Positions 39,490-49,875 of a stretch of 64,000 nt of DNA are shown one piece after another (the first letter of the stretch is position 1; the number at the start of each line of letters is the position of its first letter). The notes below the pieces were generated by a model. That model was not told the DNA's origin, ran no database searches, and saw only the letters and a program-made list of their open reading frames with translations. Position numbers and translations under genes: made by a program. The stretch lies in contig NZ_JANPVN010000001.1 of assembly GCF_026157085.1 (NCBI RefSeq), forward strand, positions 2,136,001-2,200,000. Direction: 5' to 3'. Source of the DNA: Sphingomicrobium arenosum. GTDB lineage: Bacteria; Pseudomonadota; Alphaproteobacteria; Sphingomonadales; Sphingomonadaceae.

Positions 39490-39573
39490 AAGACACTTTT
39501 CCTGCGACCGATTGTTACGAGAAGGCAATTGCATGTTGTTCAGCAACTGGCCAGTGCCGCGCTGTCAGGCCGA

Positions 39574-42261
39574 ATGCGGCGCGTTGCGGGAGTTTCAAGA
39601 ACGATGGTCAGCCAGCTCGCGATCAGCATCGCCTCGCTCCTGTTGATGCAGGACGCCGCCGCGCAGGAGGCGGGCGCGACCGTCCCCGAGGACGACAGCG
39701 ACCCCATCATCGTCACCGGCACGGCCCCGCGCGGCTCGGTGCTGGGCGATGTCGAGCCGATCCTGACGCTCGATGCGCGCGACGTGCGCGCCACGGGGGC
39801 GACCAGCGTCAGCGAATTGCTCGAGGTGCTCGCGCCCGAACTGGGCTCGACCCGAGGCCGGGGCGGCGGGCGACCGATCATCCTTGTCGACGGGCGGCGC
39901 ATTTCAGGCTGGCGCGAGATGCGCGACCTGCCCACCGAGGCGATCGAGCGGGTCGAGGTGCTGCCCGAGGAAGTGGCGCTCAGCTACGGCTATCGCGCCG
40001 ACCAGCGGGTCGTGAATTTCGTGCTGCGCGAGAATTTCTATTCGACCACGATTGAGACGGAAGTGCGCTTCCCCACCTCGGGCGGGCGCATGGGGGGCGA
40101 GTTCGAGGTCGGTCGCCTGATGCTCAGCCCCGGCAAGCGCACCAGCGTGGACGTACAGTATGAACGCGACGGGCTTTTGACCGAGGACGAACGCGACATC
40201 GCGCTCGATCCGGTCGAAACGGTCGACGGCCCGATCGACCCGCGTCCATTTCGTAGCCTCGTCGGCGCGACCGAGACCTTGCAGATCACCGGGGTGGCGA
40301 AGCGCCCGCTGGGCGAGGCATCGGCGACCGCGACGGCAGGGTTTGAAGAGACCAATGTGAAGAGCCTGCTCGGACCGTTGGTCGCCACATTGGATGTGCC
40401 TGCCGACAGCCCCTTTGCCGACGGCGAGGCGGTGCGCGTGGTGCGTGATGCGCAGGCCGGGGCGCTGACGCGCAATCGGCGCAGTCGCGGCGGCTCGTTC
40501 GAATTTGCGGTCAATTCGGCGCCGGGCGACTGGCGCTGGTCGACGACGGGCAGTCTCGAATTGTCCGAAACGCGCACGCGCACCGATGAGGGCGCCGACG
40601 TCGGCGTCCTGCAGGCGGGGCTCGATGCCTTGTCGCCGGGCTTTGATCCTTTTGGCGTTCTCCTGTTCGACACGCTGTTGCCCCGGAGCGAAGCGCGCTC
40701 GCGCACGCTGCGGGCCGAAGTGGACGCGCAGCTGTCAGGCATCGTCATGGAAACGGCGGCGGGGGAGTCGGCAACCACGCTGACCGCGCGGGCGACCCAT
40801 CTAGGTATCCACAGCGAGGAGCGGATCGAGACGCTCCTGAGCGAGACGACGCTCGAGCGACAGCGTCTCGCCGCGACCGCGAGCCTCGACGTGCCGCTGC
40901 TCGATGCCAGCGCGGTGGGCGACTTGTCGCTCAACCTCAACGCGGAGGTCGAGGAGCTGTCGGACTTCGGCCTGCTGACGCTCTACGGCGCGGGCGTGAA
41001 TTTCAAACCGACGCGGCGGCTCGATCTCATCGTCAGTGTCACCGTAGAGGAGGGCGCGCCGAGCCTCAGCCAGCTGGGCGACCCGCGGATTACCGACCCC
41101 GCCGCGCGCGTGCTCGATCTCGTCACCGGCGAGACCGTGCTGGCGGCGGTGACGACGGGTGGTAATCCGGCGCTTCTCGCCGACCGTCGGACGGTGTGGA
41201 AGCTGGGCGCAGGCTATGACATATCGATGAAGGACGAGGACTGGTCGCTCGATCTTCGTGCCGATTTCACCTCGAGCCGGATCAGCGATCCGATTCAGGG
41301 CTTTCCCGAACTGACCCCGGCGATCGAGGCGGCCTTTCCCGAGCGGGTGACGCGCGATGGGGACGGGCGGCTGGTGGCGCTCGACATCACCCCGATCAAC
41401 GTTGCGGAGGAACGGCGCGACACGCTGCGCTGGGGGTTGAATTTCAGGAAGCGGCTCGAACCCAATCCGCCATCCGAGGCGACCATGGCCCGTTTTCGCG
41501 AACGGATGCGGGGTATGCGCGGACGCGGCAGCGGCGGCGGCGAGCGTCCTGCAGCCGCCGGCGGCGAAGGGCCGCCCGCGCCGAGGCAGGGCCAGCAGTC
41601 GCAGCAAGGCGGGCAAATGCAGCAGGCCAGCGGCGGCGGCGAGCAGGCAGCAGGGGGCGAGCAGCAGGCCCGTCGCGGGCGCGGCGGGGGTGGCGGACCG
41701 ATGGGGCGCTTCGGTTCGTCGCGTGGGCCCCATGGCGGGCGGCTCTACGGGTCGATCACGCATGAGGTGAATTTCACCGACGAGCGGCTGATCGACGAGG
41801 ACGGACCTCTGCTCGATTATCTCGACGGCGCCTCGCTCGGGCGTTTCGGCGGACGTTCCCGTCACAAGGTTGAGAGCCGCTTCGGGCTGTTCAACAACGG
41901 GTTCGGCGCGCGCGTGAGTGTCGACTGGTACGGCCCTACGCGGGTCGATACCGGCGTCGGCGAACTGCGCTATGACGATTACGGGACGGTCGACCTCAGG
42001 CTCTATGCCAATCTTGGCGAGCGGATGGACCTGTTGTCGCGCCACCCCTGGCTGCGCGGCTCGTCGGTGCGGATCGGGATCGACAATCTGCTCGACGAGC
42101 GCCCGCGGGTGACCGACGAGACGGGCGCGGTGCCGCTCGCCTATCAGCCCGCGCTGTTGCGACCCGAGGGGCGGACCTTCGCCATCGAATTCAGGAAGCT
42201 GTTCATCCCGCGCCAGTTCATGCGCGAGGAAATGCGGCGCCGCCGCGACGGCGGCGCCTGA
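39574..42261 (+). CDS. TonB-dependent receptor with glycine/glutamine-rich barrel insert
   Basis: The 895-residue outer-membrane protein has a signal peptide from ATG 39574 (MRRVAGVSRTMVSQLAISIA, cleavage after AQ). ATG 39604 is an alternative. The plug domain runs over about residues 45-150, with IIVTGTAPRG, VLDGR-like ILVDGRRISGWR and EAIERVEVLPEE. The rest is a beta barrel. Two oddities stand out. Residues about 645-715 form a low-complexity loop rich in Gly, Gln, Ala and Arg (GGGERPAAAGG, GQQSQQGGQMQQ). The protein also continues about 18 charged residues past the last aromatic-ended strand (EFRKLF), instead of ending in Phe. The substrate is unknown. Confidence 0.85.
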   Translation: MRRVAGVSRTMVSQLAISIASLLLMQDAAAQEAGATVPEDDSDPIIVTGTAPRGSVLGDVEPILTLDARDVRATGATSVSELLEVLAPELGSTRGRGGGRPIILVDGRRISGWREMRDLPTEAIERVEVLPEEVALSYGYRADQRVVNFVLRENFYSTTIETEVRFPTSGGRMGGEFEVGRLMLSPGKRTSVDVQYERDGLLTEDERDIALDPVETVDGPIDPRPFRSLVGATETLQITGVAKRPLGEASATATAGFEETNVKSLLGPLVATLDVPADSPFADGEAVRVVRDAQAGALTRNRRSRGGSFEFAVNSAPGDWRWSTTGSLELSETRTRTDEGADVGVLQAGLDALSPGFDPFGVLLFDTLLPRSEARSRTLRAEVDAQLSGIVMETAAGESATTLTARATHLGIHSEERIETLLSETTLERQRLAATASLDVPLLDASAVGDLSLNLNAEVEELSDFGLLTLYGAGVNFKPTRRLDLIVSVTVEEGAPSLSQLGDPRITDPAARVLDLVTGETVLAAVTTGGNPALLADRRTVWKLGAGYDISMKDEDWSLDLRADFTSSRISDPIQGFPELTPAIEAAFPERVTRDGDGRLVALDITPINVAEERRDTLRWGLNFRKRLEPNPPSEATMARFRERMRGMRGRGSGGGERPAAAGGEGPPAPRQGQQSQQGGQMQQASGGGEQAAGGEQQARRGRGGGGGPMGRFGSSRGPHGGRLYGSITHEVNFTDERLIDEDGPLLDYLDGASLGRFGGRSRHKVESRFGLFNNGFGARVSVDWYGPTRVDTGVGELRYDDYGTVDLRLYANLGERMDLLSRHPWLRGSSVRIGIDNLLDERPRVTDETGAVPLAYQPALLRPEGRTFAIEFRKLFIPRQFMREEMRRRRDGGA

Positions 42262-42268
42262 GGAGCGA

Positions 42269-42802
42269 TTACTTTGTCGTCTGGCAGCGGGTGATGGCGT
42301 CGCGCACGACCTGGAGCGCGTCATCCTTGCCGCCCCAATGACCGATGCGCACCCACTTCTCGCTCTCGAGATCCTTATAGTGGGTGAAGAAGTGGTTGAT
42401 CTGCTCGACCACGATCGGCGGCAGGTCGGTATAGTCCTCGACATCCTTGTAATAGGGCGAGACCTTGGTGACCGGGACCGCGAGCAGCTTTTCATCGCCG
42501 CCGGCCTCATCCTCGAGGTGGAGGACGCCGATCGGGCGCGCCTTGATGACGGTGCCGGGCAGCAGCGTCCAGCGGGTCATGACGAGGCAGTCCAGCGGAT
42601 CGCCGTCGTCGCACAGCGTCTGCGGGATGAAGCCATAGTTGGTCGGATAGCGCATCGGCGTGTGCAGGATGCGGTCGACGAACATGGCGCCCGACTTCTT
42701 GTCGAATTCATATTTGACCGGTTCGCCGCCGATCGGGACTTCGATGAAGACGTTGAGTTCATGGGGGGCGTTGTCGCCCACGGGGATGAGGTCGATGTTC
42801 AT
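42269..42802 (-). CDS. ppa: Inorganic pyrophosphatase
   Basis: The 177-residue family I pyrophosphatase has EVPIGGEPVKYEFDK, the signature DGDPLDCLVM with metal-binding Asp residues, and YKDVEDYTDLPP. It hydrolyses PPi from biosynthetic reactions. GGGAG precedes the ATG. It converges on the receptor gene with a 7-bp gap and diverges from hisS across 104 bp. Confidence 0.97.
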   Translation of the reverse strand: MNIDLIPVGDNAPHELNVFIEVPIGGEPVKYEFDKKSGAMFVDRILHTPMRYPTNYGFIPQTLCDDGDPLDCLVMTRWTLLPGTVIKARPIGVLHLEDEAGGDEKLLAVPVTKVSPYYKDVEDYTDLPPIVVEQINHFFTHYKDLESEKWVRIGHWGGKDDALQVVRDAITRCQTTK

Positions 42803-42906
42803 GGTGGCGCTCCCTTAGTGATCTGAAAGCGCGGTGCAAGACACTTCGGTTCCAATGCGTTGAAAACGGGTGGAAAGGGGGCTCGTGAGCGGCTAATCGC
42901 GGCGGC

Positions 42907-44186
42907 ATGAGCAAATTGCGACCCATCAAGGGCACCCAGAGCCTGACCGGCGAGGCGGCCGAGCGTTTCAACCATGTCGTGCGCACCTTCGACGAGGTGC
43001 GGCGGCTTTATGGCTTCATGCGCGTCGAAGTGCCGATGTTCGAACAGACGGGCGTGTTCGCGCGCACGATGGGCGAGACGAGCGATGTCGTGTCGAAGGA
43101 AATGTGGAGCTTCGAATCGCGCTCCGAAGGTTCGGTGACGCTGCGCCCCGAATTCACCGCGGGGATCGCGCGCGCCTATCTGTCCGAGGGCTGGAAGCAA
43201 TATGCGCCGATGAAGGTCGCGACGCATGGCGCGGCCTTCCGCTACGAGCGCCCGCAGAAGGGGCGTTATCGCCAGTTCCACCAGTTGGACGCCGAGGTGC
43301 TGGGGAGCGATGATCCGATGGCCGATGTCGAGCTGCTGTGCTTTGGCGCGCAGTTGCTCGAGGAATTGGGCATCGGTGGTGTCACGCTGAAGCTCAATAC
43401 GCTTGGTGATACGGAAAGCCGCGACAATTGGCGCGCGGCGCTGATCGAGCATTTCTCTGCCCATCGCGACGAGCTGTCGGAGGATTCGCAGCTGCGGCTC
43501 GAGAAGAATCCGCTGCGTATCCTCGATTCGAAGGATCCGCGCGACCGACCCTTCGCCGACAGCGCACCCGCGATGGTGCTGACGCCCGAGGCCGAGGACT
43601 TCTTCGGCGCGGTGACGGCGGGATTGGATGCGGCAGGCGTCGCCTATGAGCGCGACACGCATCTCGTACGCGGGCTCGATTATTATCGCCATACGGCGTT
43701 CGAATTCGTCACCGACCAGCTGGGCGCGCAGGGCACCGTGCTGGCGGGCGGGCGCTATGACGGGCTGATCGAACAATTGGGCGGGCCGCACACCCCCGCG
43801 GTCGGCTGGGCCGCCGGGGTCGAGCGGCTGGCGATGCTGATCGGCGAGGACGAGGCGAGCGAGGGCATCGAGGCCGCCGTGCTGCCGATGGGCGATGCCG
43901 CGCGCCCCCACGCAATTGCCGCCGCGCAGATATTGCGCGGGGCAGGGATCAGCGCCGAGATTTTCTGGTCGGGCAAGATGGCCAAGCGCATGAGCCGCGC
44001 CGATGCCGCCGGTGCCGGCGCCGCGCTGATCATCGGCGATGAGGAAGTCGCGGCCGGCACCGTCCAGTATAAGGATCTGAAAACCGGCGAGCAGCGCCAG
44101 CTGACGCCCGCCGAGACGATCGAACCCATCACCGACATCGCCGCCGAGGCGATGCTGGCCGAGTGGGACACGGAGGAGCAGGTCTG

Positions 44187-44187
<1 letters not shown>
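42907..44187 (+). CDS. hisS: Histidine--tRNA ligase
   Basis: The 426-residue class II synthetase carries motif 2, [16 protein letters not shown], of ordinary bacterial HisRS. This suggests it recognises tRNA-His with a standard G-1. The histidine-A motif [15 protein letters not shown] and motif 3 GVERLAMLI are present, as is a C-terminal anticodon domain (from about 330). The stop overlaps the prfA start (TGATG). hisS-prfA-prmC is a translation operon. Confidence 0.97.
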
Positions 44188-45259
<1,072 letters not shown>

Positions 45260-45263
<4 letters not shown>

Positions 45264-46081
45264 GGTCTGGCCTGACGCTGGGCGAGGCGGCGGCGCGGCT
45301 CGAGCGGGTCAGCGATACGCCGCGCCTCGATGCCGAACTGCTGCTCGCGCATTCGCTCGGCGTGGAGCGTGATCGCTTGCTGCTCGATGGCGTGCGCGAC
45401 GGCGGGGCCGACTTTGCCGCGCTGGTCGAACGACGCGCGGGCGGCGAGCCACTCGCCTACCTCACCGGCAGCCGCCATTTCTGGACGGTCGAGATCAAGG
45501 TCGGTCCCGGCGTGCTGATCCCGCGGCCAGACTCGGAGACGCTGCTCGATGCCGCCGCCGCGCATTTTCGCGGGACGGCGGGACCCAGGCGCGTGCTCGA
45601 TCTCGGCACGGGGCCGGGGAGCTTGCTGCTCGCCGCGCTCGACGAGTGGCCTCGCGCGAGCGGGGTCGGCGTGGATGCCAGCGAGGTAGCGCTCGGCTAT
45701 GCGCGGGCCAACGCCGAGGCGCTTGGGATGGCGGATCGCGCTGCCTTCGCCATCGGCGATTGGGGGGCGGGGCTGGTGGAGCGGTTCGACCTCATCCTGT
45801 GCAACCCGCCCTATATCGCCGAAGGCGATGCGGAGGTCGCGCGCGATGTCGCCGCGCACGAGCCGCACGAGGCGCTCTATGCGGGCGAATCGGGGCTCGA
45901 TGATTATCGGCGCATCGTGCCGCAATTGGCGGGGCTGCTCGGCGAGGCTGGGCTGGCGGTGCTCGAAATCGGCCATAGCCAGGCCGAATCGGTTGCAAAA
46001 TTGTTGGAAGCGGCGGGCTTTTCGCCGGTGCTCCACCGCGATCTGGCGGGCCGGGCGCGGGCGCTTTCTATCACCGGTTGA
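45260..46081 (+). CDS. prmC: Release factor glutamine methyltransferase
   Basis: The 273-residue SAM-dependent methyltransferase modifies the GGQ glutamine of RF1 and RF2. It has an N-terminal helical domain, then [13 protein letters not shown] (SAM binding) and the catalytic LCNPPYI motif. RPDSETLL is also conserved. A GTG start at 45260 overlaps the prfA stop (GTGA). Confidence 0.95.
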
Positions 46082-46329
46082 TGAAAAAGCTTGGATTCTG
46101 GCAGTATGAGAGCTAAACCGGGGTTCGGAACGGGGCTCCGCCAGATTTGTCACACCGACGCTTCGACGGCGCACCAGTCCAAGACACTCCCATCACATGA
46201 CTGCCCGCGCTGCCTTTTTGGCGGATGCGCGCGGTAAAGGAGTTGGGATCCGTGCGGCCGACGGCCCCTTGCCCCGGCCGGCCCCTGGCGCCGCCTTCGG
46301 GCGCGCCCTTGAAACAAGGGACGAGATTT

Positions 46330-46857
46330 TTGATCAGTAATCGTCAGAACCGGCGGCGTGGCCGCGGTGGACAACGTGGACCGCAGGGCGGCCGTAGCGA
46401 CAATCGCAATCGCGGCAACGCCTCGCAGCTTCTCGAAAAATATAAGGGCCTCGCGCGCGATGCCCAGATGCAGGGCGACCGCGTCCAGGCCGAATATTAC
46501 CTGCAATATGCGGATCATTATTTCCGCGTGCTCGAGGAAATCCGCCTCGAGCAGGAAAAGCGGCAGGACCGGCAGGACAACAAGCAACAGAATCAGGGTA
46601 GGAAGCGCCGCGACGACGATGATCGCGACGATGACGACCGCGACGACGAGCGCGACGAGGCCGAGGACAAGCCCGAGAAGAAGACGCGGCGCAAGCCCAA
46701 GGCCGACAAGGCCGATAAGGGCAACGACGAGGGCGAGGACAAGCCGCAGCGCAAGCCGCGTGCCCGTCGCAAGAAGGACGATGATGCCGACAAGGGCGGG
46801 TTCCTAGAGGCCCTGCCCCCGTCGATCGGGGCGGACGACGAGGCCGACGCAGCCTGA
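46330..46857 (+). CDS. DUF4167 family protein, highly charged
   Basis: The 175-residue protein begins SNRQNRRRGRGGQRGPQGGRS and has the conserved DUF4167 core LLEKYKGLARDAQMQGDRVQAE followed by YYLQYADHYFRVL. A tail of alternating Asp/Arg and Lys clusters follows and is probably disordered. The RG-rich head and charged tail suggest RNA or ribosome binding. It sits after prmC as in other alphaproteobacteria. The likely start is TTG 46330 with GGGACGAG upstream; ATG 46225 in the same frame would add 35 residues of unlikely sequence. Confidence 0.82.
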   Translation: MISNRQNRRRGRGGQRGPQGGRSDNRNRGNASQLLEKYKGLARDAQMQGDRVQAEYYLQYADHYFRVLEEIRLEQEKRQDRQDNKQQNQGRKRRDDDDRDDDDRDDERDEAEDKPEKKTRRKPKADKADKGNDEGEDKPQRKPRARRKKDDDADKGGFLEALPPSIGADDEADAA

Positions 46858-46860
46858 CGC

Positions 46861-47601
46861 CTAGAGGAAGGATGCGCTGGCGAGCGTGACGGCGAAGGCC
46901 GCCGCCGCCAGCGCGCTTCCCAGCGGATATTCGCGCCCCGCGTCGCGATGCGCGCCGGTGAGGAGCGCGACCGCCAACAGCCCCGCGCTCGCGACCAGCA
47001 GGATCGGGGCGAGCAACCACCAGCCGGTCCAAAGGCCGATGGCGCCCATGAGCTTCGGATCGCCCGCGCCCATCCCTTCCACCCCGCGCAGGCGCTGGTG
47101 AAGAAGCCGCAGCGCGGCCAAGAAAGCGAATCCCACCAGTCCGCCGATCAGCCGATCAGGCAGCAAGGCGCCGCTTGCGAACGTGCCGAGCATCAACCCG
47201 GCGAGCGCCAGCAGCAGCACCAGGCGATCGGGCAACCATAGATGGCGCGCATCGATCCAGCCGAGCGGAAGCAGGATCCAGCCGAACAATGCGATCGACC
47301 CGGCCTGCGCCAAGGGCAGCAGCGCCGCGCTCGACGCGCCGATGGCGGCGGCGACCAGCTCGATGGCGAGATGCTCGCGGGCGATCGGAGCGCCGCAATG
47401 ACGGCAGCGACCGCGTAGCGCGAGGTGACTGAGGATCGGGACGAGATCGAGGGGCCCGAGCGGGACATCACAGGATTCGCAGGCCGAGCGGCCCTCGAGC
47501 GCCGAGCGGTCGTCAGGAAAGCGACGAACGATCGTGGCGATGAAGCTACCGACAATGGCACCAAGGACGGCGCCGCCAAGGACGAGTAGCGCGTGGCTCA
47601 A
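46861..47601 (-). CDS. gspO: Prepilin peptidase GspO
   Basis: The 246-residue membrane protein cleaves and N-methylates the T2SS pseudopilins. The cytoplasmic loop has two CxxC pairs (CESC, CRHC) typical of full-length prepilin peptidases. The catalytic aspartates lie in WIDARHLWLPD and GMGAGDPKLM. About seven helices are visible. It is the last gene of the gsp operon, overlapping gspN by 4 bp and ending 3 bp from the convergent DUF4167 gene. Confidence 0.93.
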   Translation of the reverse strand: MSHALLVLGGAVLGAIVGSFIATIVRRFPDDRSALEGRSACESCDVPLGPLDLVPILSHLALRGRCRHCGAPIAREHLAIELVAAAIGASSAALLPLAQAGSIALFGWILLPLGWIDARHLWLPDRLVLLLALAGLMLGTFASGALLPDRLIGGLVGFAFLAALRLLHQRLRGVEGMGAGDPKLMGAIGLWTGWWLLAPILLVASAGLLAVALLTGAHRDAGREYPLGSALAAAAFAVTLASASFL

Positions 47602-48308
47602 TCGAGACGGCCGGCGACGCGCAGCGACCAGCCGGCATCACCCCGGGCGAAGCCATAAGCTGCCAGCGCCTCGCCGAGTGCGGGTGGGGCGCCGCTGATG
47701 GTGACGATCGTCTCCAGATTGCCCTCGGCATCGAGCGCGAGCTCGACCTCTTCGGCGCCGCGCGGGCCGCTCAACAGCGCCACCACGCGACCGTCCTCGG
47801 CGCAGGAAACGGGGCCCGACAGTTCGCCGCCCAGAAAGGCGATGGCAGCGGCGGGAATGGCGGTGACGGTGCCCTGCGCCTGCTTGCAGCCCCCGGTATC
47901 GAACAGGGCGTCGACGCGGTCGAAGCGGAGCGCCTCGATCGGCAGGGGAGCGACCAGACCGGCGATGGCGACGCGGCCGTCGAGGCTGGCAACGCCTTCC
48001 GAAGGGCCCGAGAGGAAGAAGCGGCCGCTCAAGGGACCGTCGGGATCGCCGAGGCGTTCGACGGCGACTTCGGTGCGGCCGATGACCAGCGGCAGCGGGC
48101 GCAAGGCGACATCGAAGCTGCCGAGCCGTTCGCGCCCGAGCATCGCATCGCCGATCCGGCCCGACCAGACGCTGCCCGCGACCTGCCGTGCCGAGAGGAG
48201 CGAGGATTGCCCCAGCGCCATGTCCATCGCGAGGCGGAGCGGGAAGAGGGTGACGAGCGCCACCGCGAACACCACGACCGAAAAGAGGATCCAGCGCCGC
48301 GTCATCAT
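47598..48308 (-). CDS. gspN: Type II secretion protein GspN
   Basis: The 236-residue protein has one N-terminal membrane helix (RWILFSVVVFAVALVTLFPL) and a periplasmic domain with GSVWSGRIGDAMLG, typical of GspN. It is not required in all T2SSs. It overlaps gspM and gspO by ATGA junctions. Confidence 0.85.
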   Translation of the reverse strand: MMTRRWILFSVVVFAVALVTLFPLRLAMDMALGQSSLLSARQVAGSVWSGRIGDAMLGRERLGSFDVALRPLPLVIGRTEVAVERLGDPDGPLSGRFFLSGPSEGVASLDGRVAIAGLVAPLPIEALRFDRVDALFDTGGCKQAQGTVTAIPAAAIAFLGGELSGPVSCAEDGRVVALLSGPRGAEEVELALDAEGNLETIVTISGAPPALGEALAAYGFARGDAGWSLRVAGRLD

Positions 48309-48778
48309 CTTGCCCTCGCCAGCACAAGGTCGACCTCGACCCCGCCTTCGCCATTGTCGGTGAGACGCATGGCCTCGATCGCGACCCCGGCAGCGGTCAG
48401 CTGGCCGATCCAGGCGAGCACGGCGTCGGCGCGCGCCTGCGCGATGGTGACCTGCGTGCGATCGTCGCCGCTGGTGACGTTGCTGGTGAGCGCGAAGCCC
48501 GCCTGTGCGGCAGAGGCGGCGACATAATCGCCGACCGGCTGGTCGATGCGGCTGGTGCCTGCGCCGTTGCCGCCGTCCAAATCCTCGGCGAGCAGGCGGG
48601 TGCGACCATAACGCTCGCTCGCTTCGAGATAATGGTCGCGCGCGCCGTCGTGCCAGCCGAGCGCCGGGGCGATGAACAGGAACCAGGCGAGGATCGGGAC
48701 GGCGATGAGCGCCATCACGCCGAGCATCACCTGTTCACGGCGGCTGCGCGCGCGGTACCAGTCCGTCAGCGGGCTCAC
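48305..48778 (-). CDS. gspM: Type II secretion protein GspM
   Basis: The 157-residue inner-membrane protein has a cytoplasmic start (SPLTDWYRARSRREQVML), one helix at about 20-40, and a ferredoxin-like periplasmic domain. It partners with GspL. It uses GTG 48778 overlapping the gspL stop (GTGA); the longer open frame upstream is only a shadow of gspL. Confidence 0.85.
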   Translation of the reverse strand: MSPLTDWYRARSRREQVMLGVMALIAVPILAWFLFIAPALGWHDGARDHYLEASERYGRTRLLAEDLDGGNGAGTSRIDQPVGDYVAASAAQAGFALTSNVTSGDDRTQVTIAQARADAVLAWIGQLTAAGVAIEAMRLTDNGEGGVEVDLVLARAR

Positions 48779-49875
48779 GCGCCACCTCGCATCGTCAGAT
48801 CGACCGCTGCGCGCCCATCGCCGCCGGCGACCGGATTGGCGGTGACGATCCAGCCGCGCTGCTGGAGCGTGAGAAGAACGCGGTTGACCGCGGCACTGTC
48901 GGCGGAAACCAGCCGGGCGCTGAGCGTGCCACTGGCGTTCCAGTCGATCATGCCCGCCTCGACGCCGACCTCGGGCTGCATTGCGGCAAGCAGGCTGGCG
49001 ATCATCTGGGTGGCGTCGGCGCGGGCTGCCCCGCCGCTGCCGAGCGCGGTGCGCAATTCGGCCTCGGCGGCCTCGGCGGTGACCGGGCGGCCCAGCGCCG
49101 CGGTGGCGATGGCGGCGGTTTCGCGGTCGAGCGCGCCGGCCTCGGCATCCCACTTGAGGGCCTTCGCGACGGGAATGGCGATGGCGGCCAGCAGGATCAG
49201 CCCGACGAGGATCGCGAATTCGCGCAAGCGCTTGGGATCGGGCTTCCAGCGCCGCACTCGCGCGAAGCGGCCTTGGCGCAGGTCGATGGGCACGCCGTCT
49301 TCGAGGTTGGCGAATCGATCGAGGAGTGCCTCATTGTCGAGGCTATGGACGAAGTCGTCGCCCACCAGCGCGGCCATGAGCGCGGGGTCGTCGGGCATGG
49401 CGAGCCCGTCCTTCGCGATCACCTTGTGCGGGCCGAAGCGAGCCTCGTGCCAGTCGCCGTCGCGCGGCAGGAGGGCGGCGGCGGGGACGATGCGGTCGAG
49501 CGCCACGTCCTGCACGGTGGCCCAGTCGAGCCAGCCTTGCATCCGCGCGGCATCCGTAGTGGCGATCCAGCCAGCCGTCGACGTCGCGGCATGGGGGTCG
49601 GCGCCCAGCGCCTTGTCCTCGGCCTGCAAACGCGCCGCCGTGCGCGCCTGCGCGCTGGCCAAGTCGTCGGGATCGCGCGCTTCGAGCCGGACGTCGGCGG
49701 GACCGACGAGGCCGATCGTCGTGACGGGCTCGCGGGCGCGATCGGCGCTGCGCGGCAGCCAGCCGCTGTCGGTGCCATGGGCGAGGAGGCGGCCATCGGC
49801 GACCTCCCACCAGGGGCAGGCGGCAGGTGCGTCGGCGCGGCCCGGCAGCCATAGGAGAAGCGCGCGGCCTACCAT
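48775..49875 (-). CDS. gspL: Type II secretion protein GspL
   Basis: The 366-residue protein has an actin-like cytoplasmic domain that recruits the GspE ATPase, a membrane helix at about 225-243 (FAILVGLILLAAIAIPVAKAL) and a periplasmic ferredoxin-like domain ending the protein. It overlaps gspK by 7 bp and gspM by 4 bp. Confidence 0.88.
   Translation of the reverse strand: MVGRALLLWLPGRADAPAACPWWEVADGRLLAHGTDSGWLPRSADRAREPVTTIGLVGPADVRLEARDPDDLASAQARTAARLQAEDKALGADPHAATSTAGWIATTDAARMQGWLDWATVQDVALDRIVPAAALLPRDGDWHEARFGPHKVIAKDGLAMPDDPALMAALVGDDFVHSLDNEALLDRFANLEDGVPIDLRQGRFARVRRWKPDPKRLREFAILVGLILLAAIAIPVAKALKWDAEAGALDRETAAIATAALGRPVTAEAAEAELRTALGSGGAARADATQMIASLLAAMQPEVGVEAGMIDWNASGTLSARLVSADSAAVNRVLLTLQQRGWIVTANPVAGGDGRAAVDLTMRGGA

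Noticed and set aside
46106..46237. A 43-residue open frame with a Cys-containing end between prmC and DUF4167
   Set aside because: No ribosome binding site and no recognisable features; probably leader RNA.
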